NCBI GenBank assembly: GCA_900557505.1
Contig: USTC01000005.1
Location: forward strand, 1 to 14,189
Source of the DNA: an uncultured Collinsella sp.
Lineage (GTDB): Bacteria > Actinomycetota > Coriobacteriia > Coriobacteriales > Coriobacteriaceae
DNA length: 14,189 bases
Reading direction: 5' to 3'
Positions 1-6,303 of this stretch are shown here, piece by piece. Below the pieces are notes generated by a model. That model did no database searches, was not told the DNA's origin, and worked only from the letters and a program-made list of their open reading frames with translations. Each line of letters begins with the position of its first letter. Within the stretch, counting starts at the first letter, position 1. Position numbers and translations under genes: made by a program.

Positions 1-1
1 G

Positions 2-271
2 CAGGAGCGCGAGCGCGAGCAGCTGGCAGAAGAAGTGCTCGCCGCGCCCACCGTCGAGGAGCAGCGCCAGGCCTTCATCGCCAACCACGCTCTCACCCCG
101 CGCGAAGTCGACGTGCTCATAGCCGTAACCCAGGACGAACGTCCACTTAAACAGGTCGCCGAGGAGCTCGGCATCTCGATGCGCATGGTCCAGCGCCACC
201 TGAGCTCCATCTACCAAAAGACCGACACGCAAACGCGCGCCGGTCTCACCAAGGCCTTCCCCTCGGCCTAA
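2..271 (+). CDS. LuxR-family transcriptional regulator, C-terminal fragment
   Basis: The reading frame is open to the left edge of the window, so only the last 89 codons are present and the true start lies outside. The visible part begins with a charged Glu/Arg stretch, then a GerE/LuxR-type helix-turn-helix: LTPREVDVL opens the domain, QVAEELGISMRMVQRHLSSI is the helix-turn-helix with recognition helix, and YQKTDTQTRAGLTKAF closes it. This domain binds DNA as a dimer. In Coriobacteriia such domains often end long proteins with an N-terminal multi-pass membrane region; whether that holds here cannot be seen. The gene converges on the next one and ends just before a strong hairpin. Family assignment is firm; the regulated genes are unknown. 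Confidence 0.88.
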   Translation, partial: QEREREQLAEEVLAAPTVEEQRQAFIANHALTPREVDVLIAVTQDERPLKQVAEELGISMRMVQRHLSSIYQKTDTQTRAGLTKAFPSA

Positions 272-275
272 AACA

Positions 276-315
276 AAAACCACCACAAGGTGCCTGTCCC
301 CTTTGTGGTGGTTTT
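276..315. terminator. Bidirectional terminator with a GGGGACAGG loop
   Basis: A 13-bp perfect stem (276-288 with 303-315, AAAACCACCACAA against its complement) encloses a 14-nt loop. It lies between the convergent stops at 271 and 322. Because the stem ends in an A-run and a T-run, each strand gives a hairpin followed by U residues, so it can end both genes. Read on the minus strand the loop is AGGGGACAGGCACC, the same core found in the loops of several other hairpins in this window; it therefore looks like one of that family put to use as a terminator. Confidence 0.85.
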
Positions 316-321
316 GGTCGG

Positions 322-945
322 CTAGCCTTCGAGCTGCGCTACCTTGTAGCGGTAGGCAGCGGCGATGACGTCTTTACAGCCCTCGCGTCCCAACTTGGCA
401 CGGTTGACAACGATATCCTTGCCGCTCGTCATCTTCCACTTTCCGGCGCTGTAGCGCTTGTAGAACGCCTCGCGCGCCTTCTGCTGCTGCTTGACCAGCT
501 TGGCGCCCTTCTTTTTGTTGAGGCCGCGCTTTTTGCGCACAATCTCGACGCGGTCCTCAAAGGGAGCGGTCACCAATACGGCAATGTGGTTGGGGTTGTT
601 ACGCAGCAGATAATCGGACAGACGACCTTCGATAATGCAGCTCTCGGTCTCGCCCAGATCCAAAATCACCTGGCTCATCTTTTGGAACAACTTGTCCGAG
701 TACGAACGCGCGTCATAGCGGTCAGGCAGAAACGCCATGTTCTCCACGGCCAGGCGCTCGTCGTAGGCAGCCATCTTGTCGAGCGACTCACCCGCACGCA
801 GCGACGCGCGCACCAGCAGCTCGTTGTCATACAGCGGAATCCCCAGCTCATTGGCGAGGATACGGCCAATCTCGTGGCCCTCGGCGCCAAAGTCGCGCGC
901 GATGGTAATGACCACGGGACTCTTCTTGTTCTCCAGATCGCTCAT
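322..945 (-). CDS. Cytidylate kinase-like family protein
   Basis: This 207-residue protein resembles the cytidylate-kinase-like group (P-loop NTPase fold, Pfam Cytidylate_kin2 type). Near the N-terminus ITIARDFGAEGHEIG (13-27) occupies the phosphate-binding loop position. As usual in this family, and unlike true Cmk, it lacks the classical GKS/T ending. It is followed by LANELGIPLYDNELL, then CIIEGRLSDYLL (103-114) and APFEDRVEIVRKKRG (127-141), matching the order of the family. Substrate and reaction are not established for this group, so nucleotide monophosphate kinase activity is only a possibility. The ATG at 945 is preceded by AAAGGA at a suitable distance. It stands alone on the minus strand; I could not pick out a convincing promoter in 946-1009. 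Confidence 0.82.
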   Translation of the reverse strand: MSDLENKKSPVVITIARDFGAEGHEIGRILANELGIPLYDNELLVRASLRAGESLDKMAAYDERLAVENMAFLPDRYDARSYSDKLFQKMSQVILDLGETESCIIEGRLSDYLLRNNPNHIAVLVTAPFEDRVEIVRKKRGLNKKKGAKLVKQQQKAREAFYKRYSAGKWKMTSGKDIVVNRAKLGREGCKDVIAAAYRYKVAQLEG

Positions 946-1009
946 CGCGATTCCTTTCTAACAAATGAGAAATAGGCGATTCCTGATTCCCATTTTGTCA
1001 CTTACGACC

Positions 1010-1117
1010 GTCCTGGTTTCCCAAGTGCGGCAGATTGCCCCGAAAGAGGAGCGTCGCGTACTAAATGTACGCAAGCGACGATTGAGGGGCAAGGTGCCGT
1101 GCTTGGGGAAGCAGGAC
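1010..1117. repeat. 108-bp imperfect palindrome at the end of the ABC importer operon
   Basis: Positions 1010-1041 pair with 1086-1117 with three mismatches and a few G·T pairs (GTCCTG against CAGGAC at the ends, then CCCAAG, GCGGCA and TTGCCCC blocks). An asymmetric internal loop follows (1042-1051 against 1081-1085). Then CGTCG 1052-1056 pairs with CGACG 1076-1080, and CGTAC 1057-1061 with GTACG 1067-1071, around a TAAAT tip. The outer end reaches the first base read as the stop codon of the permease gene (1117-1119). There is no U-run after the hairpin on the minus strand, so it is not a standard intrinsic terminator. A short non-autonomous mobile repeat or an mRNA 3'-end stabiliser are both possible. 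Confidence 0.8.
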
Positions 1118-1755
1118 TACGCTGCCACGATACGACGTTGATACGCTCGGACCAGCAGCGAGATACCAAAGTTGAGCACAAAGTACATCGCAAACACCAG
1201 GCCGTAGAGCATAAGCACCTGCGACAGATCGATCGCGTGGGCCATCACGACGTTTGCCGTGTACATGAGCTCGGCCACGTTAATGCCCGAAAGATACGAG
1301 CTGTCCTTGATGACGGTCGTGCACTGGCTAAACAGCGCCGGAATGATCGTCTTAAACGTCTGCGGCAGAATGATGTAACGCATGGTGGCAAAGAAGCCGA
1401 AGCCCTGGCTCTGCGCTGCCTCAAACTGGCCGCGCGGAATCGAGTTGAGGCCGCCGCGCACGATCTCGGCCATAACGGCGCTGGTAAACAGCGTAAAGGC
1501 GATGGTCGAAATCACAATGTCCAAACCCTGCACCGTAAAGTAGATAAACAGGATCCACAGCAGGTTTGGCGTGCAACGGAACAGCTCGATATAGGCGCTC
1601 ACCAAAATACGGAACGGGCGGGGCGCATAGCTCTTAACGAGCGCCAACACCGTGCCAAAGATGAGCGAGAAAAAGATCGACAGCGCCGAGATCTCGATGG
1701 TCTTAACAAAGCCGCCCCAAATGTAGAGCAGGTTGGTCGCGTTGAAGATTTCCAT
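1117..1755 (-). CDS. Amino-acid ABC transporter permease (second permease of the operon)
   Basis: This 212-residue inner-membrane protein belongs to the HisM/GlnP type of polar amino-acid permeases. It has about five hydrophobic segments (roughly 10-40, 50-80, 82-100, 135-160, 180-205). A cytoplasmic EAA loop, RGQFEAAQSQGFGFF (108-122) then ILPQ (129-132), is the contact with the ATPase. The motif FRCTPNLLWILF (59-70) is typical of the subfamily. The ATG at 1755 lies 3 nt beyond the stop of the preceding permease gene, and GAGGAGG inside that gene's last codons serves as its ribosome site, so the two are probably translationally coupled. It forms the channel with the other permease. It is the last gene of the operon; its stop touches the large palindrome. 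Confidence 0.9.
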   Translation of the reverse strand: MEIFNATNLLYIWGGFVKTIEISALSIFFSLIFGTVLALVKSYAPRPFRILVSAYIELFRCTPNLLWILFIYFTVQGLDIVISTIAFTLFTSAVMAEIVRGGLNSIPRGQFEAAQSQGFGFFATMRYIILPQTFKTIIPALFSQCTTVIKDSSYLSGINVAELMYTANVVMAHAIDLSQVLMLYGLVFAMYFVLNFGISLLVRAYQRRIVAA

Positions 1756-1758
1756 GCG

Positions 1759-2505
1759 CTAGGCCTCCTCTACGTTGTCGAGCCCCAGCTCGGCCAGGCT
1801 CACGCCGCGCGGACGCTCCTTGGAGCGGCGCTCGAGCCACTGCACCAGCATGGCGAGCGGAAAGCAGATGATGAAGTACATAAGGCAGCAGACGATGTAT
1901 CCCTGCAGGTAACCGTACAGACTCACAAAGTTGTCGGAACGGTACATAAGGTCGCCGCCGGCCACAAGCGCCAGCACCGACGTGTTCTTGACCAAGTTGA
2001 GCGCCTGGTTACACAGCGGCGGCAGAATGATCTTGAATGTCTGGGGCAGCACGATGTACCAGTACGCCTGCGCACGGGTGAAGCCCTGGCTCTGGGCCGC
2101 CTCCATCTGACCGCGCGGAACCGCCTCGATACCAGTGCGGATGACCTCCGAAATGTAGGCCGCGTGATACAAACCCACGCCCAAGAAGCCCAGCACGAAC
2201 GGCGCGATGCGCACCGGCTGGTCGGCACCGGTTATGGCCTGCAAAAACTGCGGACCGGCCATGTACATAAAGAGCACCTGCACGGGCAACGGGGTGTTCT
2301 GGTAAAACTCCACGTACACGCGGCTGATCGCACGCAGTACACGCGAACGGGTGGTAGAGAACACGCCCAGCAGCGTGCCCAGCACCAGCGACAGCAGCAG
2401 ACCGGCAACGACCACCTGCAGCGTCACGCCAAAGCCCTCCCAGAAGGGCCCCATGTTTTGAAATGTCGTCGACCAACGGTCGGCGTCAAATAATCCTTCG
2501 AGCAT
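1759..2505 (-). CDS. Amino-acid ABC transporter permease (first permease of the operon)
   Basis: This 248-residue HisQ/GlnP-type permease starts MLEGLFDADRW. I chose the ATG at 2505 because AAGGAAGG lies just upstream; the frame stays open to 2574, but that would overlap the binding-protein gene and has no better ribosome site. The subfamily motif FYQNTPLPVQVLF (67-79) and the EAA loop PRGQMEAAQSQGF (130-142) with VLPQTF (152-157) are clear. Hydrophobic segments lie near 25-50, 75-90, 101-120, 160-182 and 200-222. It is partner to the following permease, with which it shares the QSQG variant of the EAA loop, and it receives substrate from the lipoprotein encoded upstream. The C-terminal tail is rich in charged residues. 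Confidence 0.9.
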   Translation of the reverse strand: MLEGLFDADRWSTTFQNMGPFWEGFGVTLQVVVAGLLLSLVLGTLLGVFSTTRSRVLRAISRVYVEFYQNTPLPVQVLFMYMAGPQFLQAITGADQPVRIAPFVLGFLGVGLYHAAYISEVIRTGIEAVPRGQMEAAQSQGFTRAQAYWYIVLPQTFKIILPPLCNQALNLVKNTSVLALVAGGDLMYRSDNFVSLYGYLQGYIVCCLMYFIICFPLAMLVQWLERRSKERPRGVSLAELGLDNVEEA

Positions 2506-2530
2506 TTGATTCCTTCCTTGGACGATTCGC

Positions 2531-3406
2531 CTATACAAGACCCCAGGTCTTAACCTCTTGGTCGAGCCAGCCATCGGCCAGGAGATCGCAAATCACCTGA
2601 TCGACCACGGCGGAAAGGTCGCAGCCCTTCTTGGTCGCCACGCCGTAGCCCTGCTCGCCAAACTTGACCTCGGGCTGCAACAGCTCAACGGTCTCGTTCA
2701 TGTAACCGGCCAGCGTGGAGCGGTCCATGGCAAAGACGTCGATATTGCCGGCGTCGAGCGAACTCTTGATGATGGGGTAGCCACTAAAGGCCCTAAACTC
2801 GGGCTTGCAGCTAAAGCCGTTGTCCTTGATCATCTGCTCGATCAGGCTCTGCGTGGTGGCGCCCTGGCTCACGCCAATGACCTTGCCATCCAAATCCTCA
2901 ATCGAGGTAAAGCCCGAACGCTTCTTGACCATGAGCCCCACGTAGTCGGTGCGGTACGGCGTCGAAAAATCCCAGCTCTTCTTGCGCTCGTCGGTGATGG
3001 TGTAGGTCGCCGCGATCACATCGAGCTGGCCGTTATCGATCAGCGGGCCGCGTGTCTTGGGCGTTACGTCGGTAAACTCGACAAGCTCCTGGGCGCGGGC
3101 CTCCTTGTAGCTCACGCCAAAGACGGCAGCGGCGATCTGGTAGCACAAATCGACTTCCATGCCCTCAAAGCGGCCCTTGGCGGTGTCGTAATAGCCGTAG
3201 CCGGGAACGTCCTTCTTAACGCCGGCATTCAGATGGCCACGCGACTTGATGGCCGCAAGCTTGGACCCCTTGTCGGAGCCCTCGCCGCTGGTGGAGTTGC
3301 CGCAACCGGTAAGCGCAGTCCCCGTCAGCGCAAGCATGCCGGCGCCAGCCAGTTGCAAAAAGCGACGGCGCGACACGGCCGCCCTCGTCATATCCGTCAT
3401 GTCCAT
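2531..3406 (-). CDS. Amino-acid ABC transporter substrate-binding lipoprotein, Tat-type signal
   Basis: This binding protein (about 291 residues, SBP family 3) looks closest to the PEB1a-like aspartate/glutamate group. Supporting stretches are KSRGHLNAGVKKDVPGYG, KTRGPLIDNGQLDVIAATYT, ITDERKKSWDFSTPY and IGVSQGATTQSLIE. The N-terminus carries SRRRFLQLAG, a twin-arginine signal, followed by a hydrophobic stretch and the lipobox LTGC. It is therefore probably exported folded by Tat and lipid-anchored outside the membrane. Start choice: ATG at 3406 with AGG about 7 nt upstream; a GTG at 3409 adds one residue and is equally possible. It overlaps no gene, begins 8 nt after the ATPase stop, and is followed 25 nt later by the first permease. 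Substrate assignment is inference from similarity. Confidence 0.9.
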   Translation of the reverse strand: MDMTDMTRAAVSRRRFLQLAGAGMLALTGTALTGCGNSTSGEGSDKGSKLAAIKSRGHLNAGVKKDVPGYGYYDTAKGRFEGMEVDLCYQIAAAVFGVSYKEARAQELVEFTDVTPKTRGPLIDNGQLDVIAATYTITDERKKSWDFSTPYRTDYVGLMVKKRSGFTSIEDLDGKVIGVSQGATTQSLIEQMIKDNGFSCKPEFRAFSGYPIIKSSLDAGNIDVFAMDRSTLAGYMNETVELLQPEVKFGEQGYGVATKKGCDLSAVVDQVICDLLADGWLDQEVKTWGLV

Positions 3407-3414
3407 CACCGCGC

Positions 3415-4146
3415 CTAGTGCAGAATCTTGGACAGGAACTCGCGGCAGCGCGGGTTCTCGGGGTTATCGAAGAAGTGCTCGGGCGTGCCCTCCTCCAGGA
3501 TGCGGCCGTCCTCCATAAAGATGACGCGGTCGGCCACCTGGCGCGCAAAGCCCATCTCGTGCGTCACGCAGATCATGGTGATGTCCTCCTGCGCGAGCTC
3601 AATCATAACGTCCAGAACCTCCTGGACCATCTCGGGGTCGAGCGCAGAGGTCGGCTCGTCAAACAGGATGATGGGCTGCTTGGTGCACAGGGCGCGGGCG
3701 ATGGCGATACGCTGCTGCTGACCACCCGAGAGATTCTGCGGGTACTCGCCGGCCTTATGCGCCATCCCGACGCGCTTGAGCGCGGCGATGGCGATCTCGG
3801 TCGCCTCCTCCTTGCTCTTCTTTTGCAGCTTGATGGGTGCGAGCGTCAGGTTGCCCAGCACCGTCATGTTGGGATACAGGTTGAACTGCTGAAACACCAT
3901 GGAGCTATACTTGCGAGCCATCTCCAGGTGATTCTTTTTGGTGAGCGGCGTACCGTCGATGACGACCTCGCCCGACGTGGGCTCCTCCAGATAATCGACG
4001 CAACGGATGAGCGTCGACTTACCCGAACCGGAAGGCCCGATCATTACGAGCTTCTCGCCGCGCTTGACGGTGAGATTGATATCTTTGAGCACATGCAGGT
4101 CGCCAAAGTACTTGTTGAGATGCTTGATCTCGATCATGTCTGCCAT
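3415..4146 (-). CDS. Amino-acid ABC transporter ATP-binding protein (GlnQ-type)
   Basis: This 243-residue cytoplasmic ATPase powers the importer encoded downstream. All nucleotide-binding elements are intact: Walker [10 protein letters not shown] (37-45), Q-loop Gln at 86 in [14 protein letters not shown], signature LSGGQQQR (139-146), Walker B IILFDEP (159-165), D-loop SALD (167-170), and H-loop His196 in CVTHEMGFA. The [19 protein letters not shown] stretch is typical of the polar amino-acid (GlnQ/HisP) group. The ATG at 4146 has AAAGGGA upstream; an internal ATG three codons later would also work. It is the first gene of a four-gene operon (ATPase, binding protein, two permeases). Confidence 0.94.
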   Translation of the reverse strand: MADMIEIKHLNKYFGDLHVLKDINLTVKRGEKLVMIGPSGSGKSTLIRCVDYLEEPTSGEVVIDGTPLTKKNHLEMARKYSSMVFQQFNLYPNMTVLGNLTLAPIKLQKKSKEEATEIAIAALKRVGMAHKAGEYPQNLSGGQQQRIAIARALCTKQPIILFDEPTSALDPEMVQEVLDVMIELAQEDITMICVTHEMGFARQVADRVIFMEDGRILEEGTPEHFFDNPENPRCREFLSKILH

Positions 4147-4181
4147 GAATGTCCCTTTCCTGCGCTTACACGAATTGCACT

Positions 4182-4210
4182 ATTGTACGGAAAGAACCAC
4201 GTTTCCGCAG
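4182..4210 (-). promoter_or_regulatory. Possible sigma-70-type promoter of the ABC importer operon
   Basis: On the minus strand TACAAT (4182-4187) is a good -10 element about 36 nt upstream of the ATPase start. Seventeen bases upstream lies CTGCGG (4205-4210), a poor -35 match. The position fits the first gene of the operon. I see no clear operator nearby. Confidence 0.35.
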
Positions 4211-4250
4211 CCCACACTACATTCCCGTAAAGAACCCGCAACCTTCCACC

Positions 4251-4322
4251 CACTCATTGGGGACAGGCTTAAATGAGTACCCACCCATTGGGGCACTCAT
4301 TTAAGCCTGTCCCCAATGAGTG
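4251..4322. repeat. Perfect 28-bp inverted repeat built from two head-to-head GGGGACAGG hairpins
   Basis: Arms 4251-4278 and 4295-4322 are exact reverse complements, with a 16-nt spacer (4279-4294). Each arm is itself a small hairpin: ACTCATT (4252-4258) and AATGAGT (4272-4278) pair around a GGGGACAGGCTTA core, and the mirror copy does the same at 4295-4321. The spacer contains CCCATTGGGG, which resembles the element's left edge once more, as if a third decayed copy were present. It lies between the importer operon and the YqeY-gene terminator, in a region with no coding sequence. It belongs to the same family as the hairpins at 6184-6302, 6786-6842, 276-315 and 8833-8873. Confidence 0.85.
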
Positions 4323-4333
4323 CCCAGCCCAGC

Positions 4334-4365
4334 AAAAAGGGGCGCGACCGCAATGGTCACGCCCC
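4334..4365 (-). terminator. Intrinsic terminator after the YqeY-family gene
   Basis: On the minus strand GGGGCG-GACC pairs with GGTC-CGCCCC (4355-4365 with 4339-4349, one mismatch, 5-nt loop) and is followed directly by UUUUU (4334-4338). This is a standard Rho-independent terminator located 30 nt past the stop codon at 4395. Its loop (ATTGC) does not carry the GGGGAC core, so it is not one of the repeat family. Confidence 0.9.
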
Positions 4366-4394
4366 CTCAGCCTCAACTGTGTACCACTCGGCCC

Positions 4395-4838
4395 CTACGC
4401 GAGCTTTGCGCCGACGATCTTTGCCGCGGCAGGCTTATCAAAGTTGCCGCCGGTGGCCTTGCCGAGTGCGCCCATAACCTGGCCCATCTGCTTCTTAGAG
4501 GTCGCGCCCAGCTCGGCGATGACCTGCTCGATCAAGGCCTCGAGCTCCTCGCCCGAAACCTGCGCGGGCAGCAGGCTCTCCAGAATCTTGACTTGCTCGG
4601 TCAGGTTGTCGGTACGCTCCTGGTCGGTACCGGCCTTAATGGACATCTCCAGCGTCTCGCTCGTCTGCTTAATCAGACGCTTGATCATGTTGTTGACGTC
4701 TTCCTCGGTCACATCGCGGCGCTCGTTGACCTCAATATTCTTCACCTCGGCCTTGACCTGGCGAATGATGGACAGGCGAACCTTGTCCTTGGCCTTCATG
4801 GCCGCAATCATTTCCTTCTGCAATTCTTCGCTGGTCAT
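4395..4838 (-). CDS. YqeY/GatB-domain protein
   Basis: This 147-residue protein is of the YqeY family, which resembles the C-terminal tRNA-binding tail of the amidotransferase subunit GatB; in YqeY it occurs as a free protein. Recognisable stretches are the N-terminal MTSEELQKEMIAAMKAKDKV, RLSIIRQVKAEVKNIE, and near the end SKKQMGQVMGALGKATGG with NFDKPAAAKIVGAKL. The protein is highly helical and charged, with usual family length. Its exact role is not settled; tRNA association is inferred from the family. The ATG at 4838 has GAGGAGG eight bases upstream; a TTG at 4844 would lie too close to it. It follows the foldase gene by 54 nt and may be co-transcribed. Confidence 0.9.
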   Translation of the reverse strand: MTSEELQKEMIAAMKAKDKVRLSIIRQVKAEVKNIEVNERRDVTEEDVNNMIKRLIKQTSETLEMSIKAGTDQERTDNLTEQVKILESLLPAQVSGEELEALIEQVIAELGATSKKQMGQVMGALGKATGGNFDKPAAAKIVGAKLA

Positions 4839-4861
4839 CTGCAAATCCTCCTCAACAGTGC

Positions 4862-4887
4862 GGGCGGCACTCGCACGAGCGCCGCCC
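4862..4887. other. GC-rich hairpin between the foldase and YqeY-family genes
   Basis: GGGCGGC (4862-4868) pairs perfectly with GCCGCCC (4881-4887) around a 12-nt loop. It sits just after the foldase stop (4893) and before the YqeY ribosome site. There is no U-run on the minus strand, so it is more likely a transcript-internal structure than a complete terminator. Function is unknown. Confidence 0.4.
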
Positions 4888-4892
4888 CATGA

Positions 4893-6116
4893 TTACTCAG
4901 TCGTCGACGAATCGTCAGTCGAACTCTTGGTGACGCCCTTCAGGCTGACGTTGTACGGCACATCCTTGGGCATGGGGTTAACGGTGATGTCGGCGTCCTT
5001 CTTGTACTGCTCCAGCCACTCGCTGTACGCGGTGCTTGCCGCCTGCGTCTTCACCACGTTGGAGACGTACTTCTTGATGTCCTTGGGCACCTGCTTAATG
5101 TCATCGACCTGATTATCGACATGGAAGTAGTCGGTGCACTTGATGATGTGATAGCCGTAGGTCGACTCGACCACGTCGCTCACGTCGCCCTTGTTAAGGC
5201 CTTCGAGCGCCGCCTGGTAGCTGTCGACGAAGGTGGTGAGCTTGTCCCAGCCCACATCGCCCTTCTTATCCTTGGAGCCGGTATCGTCGGAGTACTGCTC
5301 CACGGCGTCCTCAAAGCTCAGCTCGCCGGAGTTGATCTTATCCAGGCACTCCTGCGCCTTGGCCTTAGCGGCAGCCTTGTCCTCGTCAGATGCGTCGGAA
5401 GCGACCTTGATCAGGATATTCGACGAACGGCGGGCATCATTGTAGTTGGACAGGTTCTCATTGATGTAATCGACAATCTCGCTGTCCTTGGGCTTGCTGG
5501 TGGGTGCCACGGCATCCTTGAGCTTCTGCTGCGCCAGGCTCTCCTTGAGCGAATCCTTGTAGGTGTCCTCGGTGTAGCCGTAGGTCTTAAGGGTCTTCTT
5601 GAAAGCCTTAGCGCCGCCCGCGCTCTTGCACGCGTCCTTCCAAGCCTTCTCGACCTCGTCGTCCGACACCGTCACGCCGTTTTCCTTCTGCGCCTGCTGA
5701 AGCAGGATCTGCTGCGTGTAGGAGTCGATGAGCTGCTTGCGATACTTCTTGGGTGTGAGGTCGTTGTCGACCAGGTACTGTGCCCAGTCCTTGTCCTTGG
5801 TGTAGCCGTAGGACGTGCGCATGCTCATGATCTGCTTGGTCACGGTGTCCTCAGTGAGGTTGGTGCCGTTGATAGTGGCAGGCACACCGCCGGTGAGCTT
5901 ATAGCCCGAGCTGGCGCTTTCGGTCTGCGACATCAGGCCGGAGCACGCCATGGCCGAGACGGAGAGCAGCATCGCCAGCACGCCAATGACCACCAGGACA
6001 ATCTTGACGGTCTTGGACACATAGGTCTTGCGCTGCTTCTTGCGAGAGCTGGAGGCGGCGCGGGACCGTTGCTCGGGCGTCGGCGCGACCTCGGGGTTCT
6101 TTTTCTTATTTGCCAT
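4893..6116 (-). CDS. Membrane-anchored parvulin-type peptidyl-prolyl isomerase (SurA/PrsA-like foldase)
   Basis: This 407-residue protein probably helps exported proteins fold outside the membrane. A basic cytoplasmic N-terminus (1-38, many Lys/Arg) leads to a transmembrane segment (about 38-58). An N-terminal chaperone-like helical domain (about 80-210, NGTNLTEDTV, SYTQQILLQQAQKENGVTVS) follows. A parvulin/PpiC rotamase domain comes next (about 228-328): SSNILIKV, LSFEDAVEQYSDD, KGDVGWD, LNKGDVSDVVESTYGYHIIK. The tail is Ser/Thr/Asp-rich. The segment ends MAC (Cys58), which is a poor lipobox, so I favour a single-pass anchor over a lipoprotein; PrsA itself is a lipoprotein. ATG at 6116 follows AAAGG. 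TTGTGTCACAA at 6153-6163, just upstream, is an 11-bp palindrome that could be an operator. Confidence 0.88.
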   Translation of the reverse strand: MANKKKNPEVAPTPEQRSRAASSSRKKQRKTYVSKTVKIVLVVIGVLAMLLSVSAMACSGLMSQTESASSGYKLTGGVPATINGTNLTEDTVTKQIMSMRTSYGYTKDKDWAQYLVDNDLTPKKYRKQLIDSYTQQILLQQAQKENGVTVSDDEVEKAWKDACKSAGGAKAFKKTLKTYGYTEDTYKDSLKESLAQQKLKDAVAPTSKPKDSEIVDYINENLSNYNDARRSSNILIKVASDASDEDKAAAKAKAQECLDKINSGELSFEDAVEQYSDDTGSKDKKGDVGWDKLTTFVDSYQAALEGLNKGDVSDVVESTYGYHIIKCTDYFHVDNQVDDIKQVPKDIKKYVSNVVKTQAASTAYSEWLEQYKKDADITVNPMPKDVPYNVSLKGVTKSSTDDSSTTE

Positions 6117-6183
6117 GTTTGGCCTTTCGCATCACGAATCGAACAAACGCCATTGTGTCACAACGCAGCCCCCGCGGCACACC

Positions 6184-6234
6184 TGGTGCATGGGGGACAG
6201 GTTAATCTGCACCATTTTGGTGCAAAGGGGACAG
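6184..6234 (+). repeat. GGGGACAG hairpin followed by a partial direct copy
   Basis: TGGTGCA (6184-6190) pairs with TGCACCA (6208-6214) around a loop holding GGGGGACAGGTTAATC. After TTT the left half appears again as a direct repeat: TGGTGCA (6218-6224), AA, GGGGACAG (6227-6234), but without a matching right arm. The TGCACCA-TTT-TGGTGCA junction (6208-6224) is itself a 7-bp inverted repeat, so alternative folds exist. It lies in the 187-nt gap between the PTS IIA gene and the foldase start. Confidence 0.7.
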
Positions 6235-6242
6235 ATCTGGCA

Positions 6243-6302
6243 GCCGGCAGTTAGGGACGTTCCTTTTCTGCCGGCAGTTAGGGACAGTCCCCAAGTGCCG
6301 GC
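6243..6302. repeat. Two overlapping GCCGGCAG hairpins with GGGACGTTC and GGGACAG loops
   Basis: GCCGGCAGTTAGGGAC occurs twice (6243-6258 and 6270-6285). In the first unit GCCGGCAG (6243-6250) pairs with CTGCCGGC (6268-6275) around a TTAGGGACGTTCCTTTT loop. In the second, GCCGGCA (6270-6276) pairs with TGCCGGC (6296-6302), with GGGACAGTCCC (6281-6291) forming an inner palindrome. The two units share 6270-6275, so only one can form at a time. The right end is 2 nt from the PTS IIA stop; on the minus strand no U-run follows the stem, so termination there would be weak. Confidence 0.75.
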
Positions 6303-6303
6303 C

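Noticed and set aside
1099..2493. Long plus-strand open frame opposite the two permease genes
   Set aside because: It is antisense to two well-supported permeases, its product is a His/Arg/Gln-rich low-complexity sequence with no family features, and it comes from codon bias in high-GC DNA. The same holds for plus-strand frames at 2558-3418, 5121-6254, 8140-9318 and 9460-10620.
2506..2574. N-terminal extension of the first permease
   Set aside because: The frame is open to 2574 but would overlap the binding-protein gene by 44 nt, adds basic residues unlike the family, and the ATG at 2505 has a strong AAGGAAGG site.
4147..4160. GTCCC next to the ATPase start as a repeat-family core
   Set aside because: On the minus strand it is simply the AAAGGGAC ribosome-binding site; no arms.
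4273..5112. Plus-strand open frame starting inside the inverted repeat
   Set aside because: Its start codon lies in the repeat and the rest is antisense to the YqeY-family gene and the foldase end; composition is Ser/Leu-rich without motifs.
6184..6302. Repeat cluster as a possible CRISPR array
   Set aside because: Units differ in length and sequence, there are no regular spacers, the units are hairpins with shared arms, and no cas gene is visible.
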